A stretch of 64,000 nt of DNA, taken from the NCBI GenBank assembly GCA_020446945.1, contig JAGRDS010000013.1, forward strand, positions 1-64,000, read 5' to 3'. The translations under genes and the position numbers were made by a program. Position 1 is the first letter of the stretch. The number at the start of each line of letters is the position of its first letter. This DNA is from Parvularculaceae bacterium (GTDB lineage Bacteria > Pseudomonadota > Alphaproteobacteria > Caulobacterales > Parvularculaceae). Positions 23,582 through 33,092 of the stretch are shown piece after piece. The notes under the pieces were generated by a model. That model saw only the letters and a program-made list of their open reading frames with translations. It was not told where the DNA came from and made no database searches.

Positions 23582-24205
23582 TCAGCGACCGTCGATGATC
23601 AGCAATCTTGCGCCCAGCGCGCCGAACATCGCCGCGGCGATCGCACCGAACATTGAGCGAAGGCGCGCCGAATTCGCGAGCCGGCCGCGAACGGCGCCCG
23701 CTCCAAGCGCGACGCCAGCGAGTACGAGCGTGCCGGATACCGAAAACAGCGCGCCGAGCGCCAGAATTTGCAGCCAGACCGGCCCCGCCGCCTCATTCGT
23801 AAAACCGGGCAGGAAGGCGAGAAAGAAAAGCCCGACCTTTGGATTGAAAAGGTTTGTGATGAGGCCCGATCTGAATGCCGCGGTTAGGCCGCGCGCGCCG
23901 TCGGCATCCTTGAATTCATGTCGGGTCTTGAACGCGCGCCAGGCCAGATAAAGCAGGTAAAGCCCGCCAACCATTCGCAATACCGCATAAGCGGCCTGCG
24001 AAGCTTCAAGCAGGGCGGCGAGCCCGACCGCTGTGAGCAAGGCCCAGACTAGCGACCCCACCCCAACGCCCGCTGCGGCGGCCAACCCGACCCGCGCGCC
24101 GGCGCGCGACGCCGAGGCGAGTGTGAACGCCATATCCGGACCCGGCGTCACATTGAGAACAAGCGCGCCCGCGAGAAACAGCCAGAATGAGGCGGGATCG
24201 AGCAA
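23582..24205 (-). CDS. LysE/RhtB family amino acid exporter
   Basis: 207 residues, beginning at a TTG (24205) with GGGGGAGC upstream. Six hydrophobic segments and the family motif NVTPGPDMAFTLASASRAG near the N-terminus, followed by GLYLLYLAWRAFKTRHE and LITNLFNPKVGLFFLAFLPGF. The family exports lysine, homoserine, threonine or other amino acids across the inner membrane. No regulator is adjacent and the substrate cannot be predicted. Confidence 0.88.
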   Translation of the reverse strand: MLDPASFWLFLAGALVLNVTPGPDMAFTLASASRAGARVGLAAAAGVGVGSLVWALLTAVGLAALLEASQAAYAVLRMVGGLYLLYLAWRAFKTRHEFKDADGARGLTAAFRSGLITNLFNPKVGLFFLAFLPGFTNEAAGPVWLQILALGALFSVSGTLVLAGVALGAGAVRGRLANSARLRSMFGAIAAAMFGALGARLLIIDGR

Positions 24206-24222
24206 CGCCGCTCCCCCGCTCC

Positions 24223-24546
24223 CTAGCCCGCGTCCTGAATTTCGCGAATCGCCCTGGAGAGGAACTCATCCATATGCCGGCGGATCTGGTGATCGGACTG
24301 CTCGACGCCGGCGGCATCCAGATCGCCCTTCACCTTGCGGAAAACGTCCTCGTCGCCCGCCTCTTCAAAATCGGCCCTGATGACCGAGCTGGCGTACTCG
24401 TCGGCTTTGTCTCCGGTGAGGCCCATCAACTCAGCGGCCCATAGTCCGAGCATCTTGTTCCGCCGTGCTTCGGCTTTGAACCGCAACGCTTCGTCATGGG
24501 CGTATTTCTTCTCGAAATTGTCCTTGCGGTCGTCGAAAGTCGTCAT
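24223..24546 (-). CDS. DUF1476 protein, F1-ATPase zeta inhibitor-like
   Basis: 107 residues from ATG 24546. The sequence FDDRKDNFEKKYAHDEALRF and RRNKMLGLWAAELMG is typical of DUF1476; the zeta subunit, a natural inhibitor of the F1-ATPase in Paracoccus denitrificans, belongs to this family. The N-terminal inhibitory segment (first about 19 residues) is present. It is an all-helical, cytoplasmic protein. It is divergent from purC, a common alphaproteobacterial arrangement, with a 236-base gap (24547-24782) that must hold both promoters. Confidence 0.9.
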   Translation of the reverse strand: MTTFDDRKDNFEKKYAHDEALRFKAEARRNKMLGLWAAELMGLTGDKADEYASSVIRADFEEAGDEDVFRKVKGDLDAAGVEQSDHQIRRHMDEFLSRAIREIQDAG

Positions 24547-24782
24547 AAACGTTGTATTCCTTGCGTTTTGGCGGCGGGGACCGCCCCTTCTAGCTGTGCG
24601 GAGCCGCGCTCGCAATCCGGCTCCGTGCCCGGTCTGGACAAGAGCCGATAGACGCCGGCCCGCAGTTGGATGTAGGGGTTTTCTTGGGCGAACCAAGCGC
24701 GTATAGCCGCCCGCTCCGGTCGCAGAGCGAACGAATATCCCCGCGCCGACGCGACCCATGTGTTTTGAAGGACCAGGCCCAA

Positions 24783-25559
24783 ATGGCGCGCCGCAAGCAG
24801 GTATACGAAGGCAAAGCGAAAATCCTGTTCGAGGGACCGGAACCCGGCACCTTGATTCAGTATTTCAAGGACGATGCGACCGCTTTCAACAACCAAAAGC
24901 GCGCAGTCCTTGAAGGAAAAGGCGTTCTAAACAACCGCATTTCCGAATTTATCATGCAGGGCCTTGAGCGGATTGGCGTTCCGACCCACTTCATCCGCCG
25001 CCTGAACATGCGCGAACAACTGATTCGCCATGTCGAGATTATCCCGCTCGAAGTCGTTGTCAGAAATGTCGCGGCGGGAACGCTTTGCAAGCGGCTCGGC
25101 CTGGAGGACGGCGCGCAATTGCCCCGTTCGGTGATTGAATTTTATTATAAGAACGATGCGCTCGGCGATCCCCTTATCGCCGAGGAACATATCACAGCGT
25201 TCAACTGGGCGACGCCTCAGGAGATCGACGACATGATGGCGCAGGCGCTCAGGATCAATGATTTCCTTTGCGGCCTGTTCGCCGGCGTCGGCATCAAGCT
25301 GGTCGACTTCAAGGTCGAGTTCGGCCGCCAGTATGACGGCGACCTGGTGCGCCTCATTCTCGCCGACGAAATCAGTCCCGATTCCTGCCGCCTGTGGGAC
25401 ATGGAAACCGGGGCGATCATGGACAAGGACCGGTTTCGCAAGGATCTCGGCGGCGTGACTGACGCCTATCGCGAAGTCGCCAAGCGCCTCGGCGTTCTCA
25501 AGGACAACGGCCATGGCGGCGCGACGGGCCCGGTCCTTGTTGCGGACAACGAAAAATAG
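24783..25559 (+). CDS. purC: Phosphoribosylaminoimidazole-succinocarboxamide synthase
   Basis: 258 residues from ATG 24783. SAICAR synthetase motifs: [30 protein letters not shown], the catalytic [17 protein letters not shown] and [12 protein letters not shown], and [14 protein letters not shown]. It performs the ATP-dependent joining of aspartate to CAIR in purine synthesis. purS and purQ follow about 2.4 kb downstream, separated by two unrelated genes; in many relatives purC-purS-purQ are adjacent. Confidence 0.97.
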   Translation: MARRKQVYEGKAKILFEGPEPGTLIQYFKDDATAFNNQKRAVLEGKGVLNNRISEFIMQGLERIGVPTHFIRRLNMREQLIRHVEIIPLEVVVRNVAAGTLCKRLGLEDGAQLPRSVIEFYYKNDALGDPLIAEEHITAFNWATPQEIDDMMAQALRINDFLCGLFAGVGIKLVDFKVEFGRQYDGDLVRLILADEISPDSCRLWDMETGAIMDKDRFRKDLGGVTDAYREVAKRLGVLKDNGHGGATGPVLVADNEK

Positions 25560-25575
25560 TCGCGTCTCGAAACGT

Positions 25576-25590
25576 TTACGTCGCCGTTAA
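25576..25590. promoter_or_regulatory. CtrA-like box upstream of the 25678 gene
   Basis: TTAC-GTCGCCG-TTAA matches the alphaproteobacterial CtrA consensus TTAA-N7-TTAA with one mismatch. It lies 88 bases before the unknown exported protein. The flanking CGAAACG / CGTTTCG (25568-25574 and 25602-25608) forms an inverted repeat around it. Chance occurrence cannot be excluded. Confidence 0.3.
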
Positions 25591-25677
25591 TCGTTCTTCA
25601 TCGTTTCGTAATCAAAGCGTCACAATTCCTTCATGCACGATCAATAGGCCGCCGCCTGTGAGGCGATCTGGCGGGCG

Positions 25678-26412
25678 ATGCGGTCGATTCTTTCAATTGC
25701 TGCGGCGATATTGGGGCTGACGACGTCAATGTCGCACGCGCTCGCGCAAAGCGTATCCGGCGTGTCCGGCACGGATGTGACGCCTGGTGACGGCGTTGAA
25801 TACCGCTTCGCCTATTCGCCGGAAAACGACGGTAAAGACGAAGGCTTTACCCACCGGCTGAATTACCACCATTCTTTCGACGAAGCCTGGCGCGTGCGCG
25901 GCTTTGTCGTCATGAACCGGCGCGGCGCGCAGGCGCTGAAGGCGAAATCGGCGACGCTCGAAGTCCTCTACCAGTTCTTTGAGGACCAGGAGCATCACGG
26001 CTGGGATTCCGGCATTCGCGCCGACGGGGTAATTCCGTTGGAAGATAACCGGCCCGGCCGGGCGCGTCTCGCCTGGCTGAATGCTTTCCATCCTGACGCG
26101 CAATGGGAAATTCGCGCGAATTTCTATATCGGCCGCGAATTCGGCGTTCGGGCCAAGGACGGCTTCATCATCGAGACGCGCGAGGAAGTGACTTACAAAT
26201 TACCGTCCGGGCTGAAAATCGGCGCGCATATGCTCGATAATTACGGCGCGAGCGCGCATTTCGGTTCTTTCAACGACCAAAAGCATCAGCTTGGACCGAT
26301 CGTCAAAGGCAAACTCGGCGCGAACTTAAAATACGAATTATCGGCGCTGTTCGGCCTGTCGCGCGCCGCCTCCGACGCCGACTTCCGTTTCTTCATTAGC
26401 TGCGCGCTTTAG
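25678..26412 (+). CDS. Exported protein of unknown function, beta-rich
   Basis: 244 residues. Signal peptide MRSILSIAAAILGLTTSMSH with cleavage after ALA. The mature part alternates hydrophobic and charged residues with many aromatics (HRLNYHHSFDEAWRVRGFV, SATLEVLYQFFEDQEHHGWD, WEIRANFYIGREFG), as in an outer membrane barrel of about eight to ten strands, and it ends in FRFFISCAL. I do not recognise a named family; a porin-like protein is the best guess. Its last four bases overlap those of the convergent M20 gene. Confidence 0.6.
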   Translation: MRSILSIAAAILGLTTSMSHALAQSVSGVSGTDVTPGDGVEYRFAYSPENDGKDEGFTHRLNYHHSFDEAWRVRGFVVMNRRGAQALKAKSATLEVLYQFFEDQEHHGWDSGIRADGVIPLEDNRPGRARLAWLNAFHPDAQWEIRANFYIGREFGVRAKDGFIIETREEVTYKLPSGLKIGAHMLDNYGASAHFGSFNDQKHQLGPIVKGKLGANLKYELSALFGLSRAASDADFRFFISCAL

Positions 26413-27827
26413 TTAGCGCCGGGCCCGCCCGCGAGCGCCTTTATCAACAACACCCAGTGATCGAGACCGTCATAAAAGGTTTTGACGCGCACGCGCTCAT
26501 TAAGGCCATGGGCGTTTTCACTTTCGCCGATCGTACTGAATCCGGCGCTGACGCCATAGGTCGGAACGCCGGCTATCCGAAAATGCATGCCGTCCGTGCC
26601 GCCCGAACTCATCGCCGGAACAATCTTGATTCCCGGATGGCGCGCATCCAGCGCCGCTTGCAAAGCGGCGTTCACATCCGCGCGCGGTTCGGAAACGGGG
26701 CTCGCCGTATAATTTTCCTCAACCGGTACGATTTCAAGTTCAGGGTTTTTCATCACCTCGCCAAGCGTCAGGCGAACATCGTCGACGGATACGCCCGGAA
26801 AAATCCGGCAATTCACAATCGCTTCTGCCGATTGCGGTAAGGCGTTTTCGGCGTGGCCGCCTTTTAGTTGCGTCGCAACGCATGTCGTCGAGAGCATGTG
26901 GCCGTAATCGTAACTGGCGCGAAGTGTTTTAATCGCCTTTTTGTTTTTCGGATCATCAGCGAACGCGATGAGCGCCGCGCCGATTTCGCCGCCTGTCAAC
27001 GCGCCTTCGGCGCGCATCGATTCGCGCGTCACCTCATTCGACATGACCGGAAATTTGTAAGCGCTGATCTTCAGTAGCGCACTTGCGAGATCGTAAATCG
27101 CGTTGTCCGGCCGCGGCGCCGAGGAATGCCCGCCGGGATTGCGGGCCGTAACACGGAAGGAGGCGTAGGTTTTTTCCGCCGCCTGCATGAAATAGGGAAG
27201 AACGGCGCCCTCCGGCGTCAGGGCGCCGCCGCCAGCGTCGGAATTAAGCGCGAATTCAGCCTCCGCGAGGTCGGGACGTTCGAACGCCAGAAAGCGCGTC
27301 GACGCCATTTCGGTTTCTTCATCGCCCGTGAAAACGAGAATAAGGTCGCGGTCGGGCGTAAACCCCTCACGCTTGAGGCGCATAAAAGCCTGTGTAAGGT
27401 TTACGACGCCGTATTTGTTGTCGGCGACGCCGCGGGCGATGAACCAGCCATCCTCTTCTCTCAGCGTAAATGGGTCATGGTCCCAATCGGCGGGATCAGC
27501 CTCCACGACATCCATATGGGCGAGAAACAGGACCGGCTTCTTCGCCTTGCCCTGCTTTCGCCCGTCAGGCGCCCCGCGATAGCGCGCGACGAGCGCAGCT
27601 GTGCCCGCGATCTCGACAACCTCGACATCCCCGGCCGCGAACCCCGCCCCGACCAGCTCGGACTTTAAAAAACCCGCCAGAGCCGGCGTTCGCACGTGTT
27701 GCGCGGTCGATTTGAAGGAGACGACCTTTTCATAAAGCGCCCGTGCGGCGGCTTGTTCGTCTTCCGTCGCCGCTAGCGCGCTGGAGACCGTCAAAAGCGC
27801 TGAAAGCGCGCCGAATAGCATCTTCAT
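26409..27827 (-). CDS. M20 family metallopeptidase, exported
   Basis: 472 residues with a signal peptide (MKMLFGALSALLTVSSALA). M20 di-zinc peptidase: LFLAHMDVVEADPADWDHDP (His and Asp ligands), IARGVADNKYGVVNLTQAF, VFTGDEETEM, and a dimerisation insert (NPGGHSSAPRPDNAIYDLA). MSSGGTDGMHFR near the end supplies the last zinc ligand region. The closest type is carboxypeptidase / acetylornithine deacetylase-like, probably periplasmic peptide breakdown. It is the second M20 hydrolase in the window, together with the AbgB-like one at 649. Confidence 0.85.
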   Translation of the reverse strand: MKMLFGALSALLTVSSALAATEDEQAAARALYEKVVSFKSTAQHVRTPALAGFLKSELVGAGFAAGDVEVVEIAGTAALVARYRGAPDGRKQGKAKKPVLFLAHMDVVEADPADWDHDPFTLREEDGWFIARGVADNKYGVVNLTQAFMRLKREGFTPDRDLILVFTGDEETEMASTRFLAFERPDLAEAEFALNSDAGGGALTPEGAVLPYFMQAAEKTYASFRVTARNPGGHSSAPRPDNAIYDLASALLKISAYKFPVMSNEVTRESMRAEGALTGGEIGAALIAFADDPKNKKAIKTLRASYDYGHMLSTTCVATQLKGGHAENALPQSAEAIVNCRIFPGVSVDDVRLTLGEVMKNPELEIVPVEENYTASPVSEPRADVNAALQAALDARHPGIKIVPAMSSGGTDGMHFRIAGVPTYGVSAGFSTIGESENAHGLNERVRVKTFYDGLDHWVLLIKALAGGPGAN

Positions 27828-27984
27828 GGATCATTTCTTTCCGCAACCGCCCGGCCAGACTAACCCCGGCCGGACGCCGCGCAAATAGGCGGCGTTCGAC
27901 ATTGCGATTCGCGGGCGGGCGGCGTAACAAGCCTCGAAATCCATCGAACGCCGTCACCGCACCAAATCACCGCATGGGCCCGAG

Positions 27985-28227
27985 ATGAAAGCGAAGATCA
28001 CCATTACTTTGAAAAACGGCGTCCTCGACCCGCAGGGCAAGGCCATAGAGGGCGCGTTATCGGGGCTCGGTTTCTCCGGCGCCGGCGATGTCCGTCAGGG
28101 TAAAATCATCGAATTGAAACTTGACGAAACGGACGAGGCGGCGGCGCGCGCGAAAGTCGAAGACATGTGCAGGCGTCTGCTCGCCAATCCGGTTATGGAA
28201 AATTATTCAATCGAACTGACGGCCTGA
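27985..28227 (+). CDS. purS: Phosphoribosylformylglycinamidine synthase subunit PurS
   Basis: 80 residues, the usual length. ITITLKNGVLDPQGKAIEGA, then LGFSGAGDVRQGKIIEL and a C-terminal CRRLLANPVMENYSIEL. PurS bridges PurL and PurQ in the FGAM synthase complex. It is three bases ahead of purQ; purL is not in the window. Confidence 0.96.
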   Translation: MKAKITITLKNGVLDPQGKAIEGALSGLGFSGAGDVRQGKIIELKLDETDEAAARAKVEDMCRRLLANPVMENYSIELTA

Positions 28228-28230
28228 TCC

Positions 28231-28893
28231 ATGAAAACCTCCGTCATCGTTTTTCCGGCCTCGAATTGCGACAGAGACGCCGTCGTCGCCCTGGAACAGG
28301 CGACCGGCAAGACGCCGGACATGGTCTGGCATGGCGATGCGGAATTGCCGGCGACCGATCTCATCGTGCTGCCGGGCGGATTTTCCTACGGAGACTATTT
28401 GCGATCCGGCGCCATGGCCGCGCGTTCGCCGATTATGCGTGCGGTTGTCGAAAAGGCGAAAGGGGGAACGCCCGTCGTCGGCATTTGCAATGGATTTCAA
28501 ATTCTTACAGAGGCCGGACTTCTGCCCGGCGCGCTGATGCGAAACGCCGGTCTCGATTTTGTTTGCCATTCCGTCACGCTGATGGTCGAAAATAATCAGT
28601 CGATTTTTTCAAGCGCTTTTGAAAAGGGACAGGCGGTGAATTTTCCCGTCGCCCATCACGACGGAAATTTCTTCGCCGATAGCGAAACGCTCGACCGCCT
28701 TGAAAGCGAAGGCCGCGTCGTTTTCCGCTACGTGGATAATCCGAACGGGTCGGCGCGCGATATCGCAGGGATTATCAACGACGCCGGCAATGTGCTTGGG
28801 CTGATGCCGCACCCCGAGCGCGTTATTTCTCCGCTTCTCGGCGGCGTCGATGGTGCGGCGTTCTTTAAAGGTCTCGTCGAGGCGGTCGGCTGA
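28231..28893 (+). CDS. purQ: Phosphoribosylformylglycinamidine synthase subunit PurQ
   Basis: 220 residues, class I glutamine amidotransferase. [20 protein letters not shown] at the N-terminus, the catalytic Cys in [20 protein letters not shown], and the His/Glu pair in LMPHPERV. It supplies ammonia to PurL for FGAM synthesis. Converges with the amidase gene 25 bases downstream. Confidence 0.97.
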   Translation: MKTSVIVFPASNCDRDAVVALEQATGKTPDMVWHGDAELPATDLIVLPGGFSYGDYLRSGAMAARSPIMRAVVEKAKGGTPVVGICNGFQILTEAGLLPGALMRNAGLDFVCHSVTLMVENNQSIFSSAFEKGQAVNFPVAHHDGNFFADSETLDRLESEGRVVFRYVDNPNGSARDIAGIINDAGNVLGLMPHPERVISPLLGGVDGAAFFKGLVEAVG

Positions 28894-28918
28894 GTTCGAT
28901 CGCAACGCCCGCGCCGCT

Positions 28919-30400
28919 CTAGCCGAAAATGGGCGGGCGGCGGGCGCTCCATGGCGCCGCCTGTTCCAGCTCATAGGAAAGTTCGAGCAAGGTTTTCTCC
29001 TCGCCCTTGCGCGCGCCGAACATTGCGCCGATGGGCAGCCCCGCCGCCGACATGGAAAGCGGAAGCGAAATCGCCGGTGCGCCGACAATATTATATAGCC
29101 CTGTGAACTGCGCGTAGTCGGTGACCCGGGCGAGATGTTCGTCGAAGGAAAGGCCGGCGTCGAGATAGCCGAGCCGTATCGGCGGCGACGCGAGCACCGG
29201 CGACAGGATCACATCCGCCGTCTCGAACATGGCGTTGAATTCAGCTTCGACAGCCAGAAGCCGCGCGACCGCAGAGTCGAATTCATCCGCATGCGCTTCA
29301 TAGTGATCGACAAGGCCGAGCGTGAAGCGCTCGAACGCGAGCCCATTGCGTTTAAGGCCCGTCGTCTCCTCCCAGGCCTTGACCGCAATGGCGGCGTTTT
29401 TCGCCCAGTAGAGAACGAACGCCTCCTCTATTCCCGGCCTGTATGGCAGCGCGATCTCCTCCACGCGATGGCCAAGCCCCTCGCAAAGGCGCGCAACATT
29501 CTCCGTCGCCGCCACGACTTCCGGATCGACGCGCCGGTCATAGGGGCCCTTCAGATAAAATCCGATCGAGACGCGTTTATCGGCGGGCCCGGTCACAAGG
29601 CCGACATCCGGCAATGACGGATCGGTGCGACCGGCCTCCAGCGCGGCGATCGCGGTCGCCGTGTCGCGCACCGTCCGCGACTGAACGCCATGGACCGAAA
29701 TAGTTATCGGGCCAGCCGTTTCCGGGCGCGCCTGCTGATGACGCCCGCGCGAGACCTTAAGTCCGACATTGCCGCAACACGACGCCGGGATGCGTATCGA
29801 TCCGCCGCCATCGCTCGCATGGGCGATCGGCGTGACGCCAGCCGCGACAAGCGCGGCCGCCCCGCCCGACGAACCGCCGGTAGAATGTTCCGTATTCCAA
29901 GGATTTCGCGTCTTGCCGGTGCTTACCGGTTCCGTCGTCGCGGTAAGCCCGAATTCCGGCGTCGTTGTTTTGCCGAGACTGATAACGCCGAGCGAAAGAA
30001 ACGAATCCATGAATGGCGTTTGCGCCTTTCCCTTGTAGCCTGGAAAAGCGCGGCTGCCGAAACCCGTCGGGACGCCGATGACATCATCAAGATCCTTGAC
30101 GAAACTCGGCACGCCCGCCCATGGACCGGACGTTGTTCCCGCCTCCTCACGCGCTCGATCAAATGTTTTAAACGCAATCGCGTTCAGTTTTTTATCAACC
30201 CGCGACGCGCGTTCGATCGCCGCATCGACAGCCTCCTTCGCGGACAATTCGCCGGACCTTATGCGCGCAGCCGTTTCAACGGCGTCGAGTTCGGCGAGAT
30301 CGTTCGATGCGGCCTGATCCGGGCGCGCGCAAGCCGCTGCGGCGGCCGCGAGCGCGCCGCCCGCTCCCATTTCCATTGCGCGACGACGCGACATTGACAT
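28919..30400 (-). CDS. Amidase signature family protein with Tat-type lipoprotein signal
   Basis: 493 residues. The catalytic triad of the amidase signature family is visible: Lys in [19 protein letters not shown], Ser in [19 protein letters not shown] and Ser in [15 protein letters not shown]. The N-terminus has SRRRAME followed by a small-residue stretch ending in AAAAACARP, suggesting Tat export and a lipobox cysteine, so it may act on the periplasmic side. This group is often annotated as GatA-like or 6-aminohexanoate-cyclic-dimer hydrolase-like, but the lack of gatB/gatC and presence of a signal argue against tRNA amidation. It probably cleaves external amides. Confidence 0.82.
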   Translation of the reverse strand: MSMSRRRAMEMGAGGALAAAAAACARPDQAASNDLAELDAVETAARIRSGELSAKEAVDAAIERASRVDKKLNAIAFKTFDRAREEAGTTSGPWAGVPSFVKDLDDVIGVPTGFGSRAFPGYKGKAQTPFMDSFLSLGVISLGKTTTPEFGLTATTEPVSTGKTRNPWNTEHSTGGSSGGAAALVAAGVTPIAHASDGGGSIRIPASCCGNVGLKVSRGRHQQARPETAGPITISVHGVQSRTVRDTATAIAALEAGRTDPSLPDVGLVTGPADKRVSIGFYLKGPYDRRVDPEVVAATENVARLCEGLGHRVEEIALPYRPGIEEAFVLYWAKNAAIAVKAWEETTGLKRNGLAFERFTLGLVDHYEAHADEFDSAVARLLAVEAEFNAMFETADVILSPVLASPPIRLGYLDAGLSFDEHLARVTDYAQFTGLYNIVGAPAISLPLSMSAAGLPIGAMFGARKGEEKTLLELSYELEQAAPWSARRPPIFG

Positions 30401-30653
30401 CTACACACCTTTCGTTCGCTGACGGAATTTTTCAGCTCCGATGGTCGGGCGGTGCGCAGGCGGCGTCAATACTCGGGCGCAGCCCGGTGCGCGAAGATGA
30501 AAATCTCGCGCCGCAAGGCGATAAAGGGACGATGAATTCGGCGACGAGTTTGCTCGCGCGCTGGGGTTCGGCGCCGCCGACGCGGCTGCATCACGCCCTT
30601 CTCGCCGCGGCTCAATCGCCGCATACTGGCGGGCCTGATCATGGGAGAAATCT
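30401..30653. other. Intergenic region between amidase and beta-helix gene
   Basis: 253 bases with no gene I can support. A 41-codon frame at 30533-30657 overlaps the next start codon by ATGA, but its composition is like non-coding frames and it has no recognised family, so I do not call it a gene. The region should carry the divergent promoters of both flanking genes. Confidence 0.5.
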
Positions 30654-31895
30654 ATGACGCCCTATCTTCGCGCCGCCGTCCTTGCGCCATTGGCGCTCGC
30701 TGGTTGCGGTCGGAAAGAGGCCGCGCCGGCGCCCTCGGCCGCCGACGCATCCTACAAGGAAAAACTGATCGCGCAGCTTATCGACGCGAGTCCCGGAGAC
30801 GTTATCGAAATTCCGGAAGGCCGCTTTTCATTCGACCGCTCTTTATCGCTCGCCGTCGATGGCGTGACGATCCGCGGCGCGGGCATGGACAAAACGGTCC
30901 TGTCGTTCAGGGATCAGATCGCCGGCGCCGAAGGCCTGCTCGTCACAGCGAGCGATTTCACGATAGAAGACCTCGCCATTGAAGACACGAAAGGCGACGC
31001 TCTCAAAGTCAATGAGGGTGAAAACATCATTATACGCCGAGTTCGAACCGAATGGACCGGAGAGCCGAAAACCGAAAACGGCGCATATGGCATATATCCG
31101 GTTCAGACCAGAAACGTGCTTTTAGAAAGTAATGTAGCGATTGGCGCATCGGATGCGGGGATTTATGTCGGCCAGTCGCAGAATGTAATCGTTCGATACA
31201 ATCGCGCTGAGAAGAATGTCGCAGGCATCGAAATCGAAAATACGTTTGACGCCGACGTCTATGAAAATATCGCAACCGACAATACCGGCGGCATCTTGAT
31301 CTTCAACATGCCGAACCTTTCCCAGCCCGGCGCGCGCACGCGCATTTTCAACAATGAAGCGAACGCCAATAACCGCAAGAATTTCGGGCATCCCGGAACG
31401 CCGGTCGCGACCATTCCCGCCGGATCAGGCGTGGTCGTCAATTCGAACGATCGGGTCGAAATCTTCGACAATGACATAAGAGACAACAAGACGGCGAACA
31501 TCATCATCGCGTCGGTCTTTTCATCGGGCCTCAGCCGGGACGGTATGAGCGCGGATTTCGACGGCTATCCGGAAGGCGTTTACGTCTACGCCAACCGGAT
31601 GGGCGGCGGCGGCAAGAACCCTGACGGGTTGGACCTTCAGGCGTTGAAGCTGGCGAAATTCGGTCCGATGGGCGCAATTCCCGACGTGCTGTGGGACGGT
31701 TATGTCGATCCTGCGAAACAGGTGGACGGGCGAACGCCCGCTTCCTTGCGGGTCTGCATCGACAACGACGCGGCGGAAGTCCTTAATGTCGATGCGCCGA
31801 ATAAATTCGCCGATCCGCAGATCGTCACCGACGAGGTCCGATGCGCGCTTGAAAAGCTACCCGCCGTATCGCTCGCCAATGGTCTCGGGAACTAG
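30654..31895 (+). CDS. Parallel beta-helix lipoprotein (TIGR03805-type)
   Basis: 413 residues. Lipoprotein signal MTPYLRAAVLAPLALAGCGR with lipobox cysteine 18. After a short Ala/Pro linker come many right-handed beta-helix turns: DGVTIRGAGMDKTVLSF, NIIIRRVRTEWTGE, NVLLESNVAIGASDAGIYVG, NVIVRYNRAEKNVAGIEIEN, RVEIFDNDIRDNKTANIIIA. The pattern resembles pectate-lyase-like and carbohydrate-binding helices, but no lyase active site is clear. As I recall, this family (TIGR03805) is paired with the HNE_0200/SO2930 family, and here the dihaem protein indeed starts right after the stop codon. A joint surface function is suggested by this linkage. Confidence 0.8.
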   Translation: MTPYLRAAVLAPLALAGCGRKEAAPAPSAADASYKEKLIAQLIDASPGDVIEIPEGRFSFDRSLSLAVDGVTIRGAGMDKTVLSFRDQIAGAEGLLVTASDFTIEDLAIEDTKGDALKVNEGENIIIRRVRTEWTGEPKTENGAYGIYPVQTRNVLLESNVAIGASDAGIYVGQSQNVIVRYNRAEKNVAGIEIENTFDADVYENIATDNTGGILIFNMPNLSQPGARTRIFNNEANANNRKNFGHPGTPVATIPAGSGVVVNSNDRVEIFDNDIRDNKTANIIIASVFSSGLSRDGMSADFDGYPEGVYVYANRMGGGGKNPDGLDLQALKLAKFGPMGAIPDVLWDGYVDPAKQVDGRTPASLRVCIDNDAAEVLNVDAPNKFADPQIVTDEVRCALEKLPAVSLANGLGN

Positions 31896-33017
31896 ATGCG
31901 CCTGCTTGTCGCGCTTGTTTTGCTTCTGGTTTGCGCCTGTGCGCGGCGCGAAGCGCAAACTGCGCCCGTTTTTCACGCCGATGGATATCCTGAAAAACTT
32001 TCAGACTGGCGCCTGTTGTCGGTTGAAGACGGCGTTCTGGCCTTGTCGCCAGGCGTTACGCCCTATGATCTCGCAACGCCGCTGTTCACCGATTACGCGC
32101 TCAAGCTTCGAACGATAACGCTGCCCGCCGGGCAAAGCGCCGTCTATGACGAGAATGACGTATTCGATATGCCCGTCGGCACAATCATCTCGAAGACATT
32201 TTATTATCCGACACCCGAATTGGAATGGACCGGCGATGTGGCGGCCGGGCCTTCGCCCGGCCTCTCGAACGACGCGATGCCGCTCGCCGCAGTGCGCCTA
32301 GTCGAAACGCGCCTGCTCGTGCATCGCGCCGAAGGCTGGGTCGCCATTCCCTATCTCTGGAACGAAGAGCAGAGCGAAGCGGTCCTTCACCGCACCGGCG
32401 CGGCGATTGCGATGACTTTGCACCGGCCGGACGGGCGCAAGGAGGAATTCGCTTATGTCGTACCGAACCAGAATCAATGCGCAGGCTGTCACGCGACAAA
32501 CAATACGACGCGCGCGATAAAACCGATCGGGCCGAAAGCGCGCCACCTGAACAAGGCGTCGACTTTCGTCGCCGGATTCAATCAGCTCGACTGGTGGCTG
32601 GCGGCGGGACTATTGTCGGGCGCGCCGGCCGACGCATCGCCGGCGCCGAAAAACGCCGATTGGACCGACGAAACCGCCAGCCTGGACGCGCGCGCGCGCG
32701 CCTATCTCGATGCGAATTGCTCGCATTGCCATTCCGATGTCGGCGCGGCGGACACCTCCGGCCTCGATCTGCGTCCGACGGTCGCATTCGGCCCGCAATT
32801 CGGCGCTTGCAAAACGCCGGTCGCAGCCGGCGGCGGATCTGGCGGACGGGCGTTCGACATCGTACCAGGCGACCCCGAACAGTCGATTTTCATCTACCGC
32901 ATGACGACATCGAGGCCCGGCGACATGATGCCCGAGCTCGGCCGTTCAACGACGCATGAAGAAGGCGTCGCGCTGATCGCCGACTGGATAAGCGCAATGG
33001 CGGGCGGCTGTAACTGA
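31896..33017 (+). CDS. SO2930/HNE_0200 family dihaem c-type cytochrome lipoprotein
   Basis: 373 residues. Lipoprotein signal (MRLLVALVLLLVCACAR). Two haem c motifs are visible, CAGCH around residue 195 and CSHCH around residue 275, with a further Met-containing end (DMMPELG) that could supply a ligand. The middle segment (TPLFTDYALKLRTITLPAG) is characteristic of this family. It starts immediately after the beta-helix gene's stop, with no gap, so the pair is translated from one mRNA. Redox partner and substrate are unknown; a periplasmic or outer-membrane oxidase-like function is inferred only. Confidence 0.83.
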   Translation: MRLLVALVLLLVCACARREAQTAPVFHADGYPEKLSDWRLLSVEDGVLALSPGVTPYDLATPLFTDYALKLRTITLPAGQSAVYDENDVFDMPVGTIISKTFYYPTPELEWTGDVAAGPSPGLSNDAMPLAAVRLVETRLLVHRAEGWVAIPYLWNEEQSEAVLHRTGAAIAMTLHRPDGRKEEFAYVVPNQNQCAGCHATNNTTRAIKPIGPKARHLNKASTFVAGFNQLDWWLAAGLLSGAPADASPAPKNADWTDETASLDARARAYLDANCSHCHSDVGAADTSGLDLRPTVAFGPQFGACKTPVAAGGGSGGRAFDIVPGDPEQSIFIYRMTTSRPGDMMPELGRSTTHEEGVALIADWISAMAGGCN

Positions 33018-33092
33018 ACTTGCGCTGGCCAATCGACAGATTGTTCGTCATAGTGCGCGGAGCAAGACGCGGGCGCGCGCGGGGGCTGCATC

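Noticed and set aside
30533-30657. 41-codon frame overlapping the beta-helix gene start by ATGA
   Set aside because: No recognised similarity, no ribosome binding site, and composition like random high-G+C frames; kept only as a remark in the intergenic entry.
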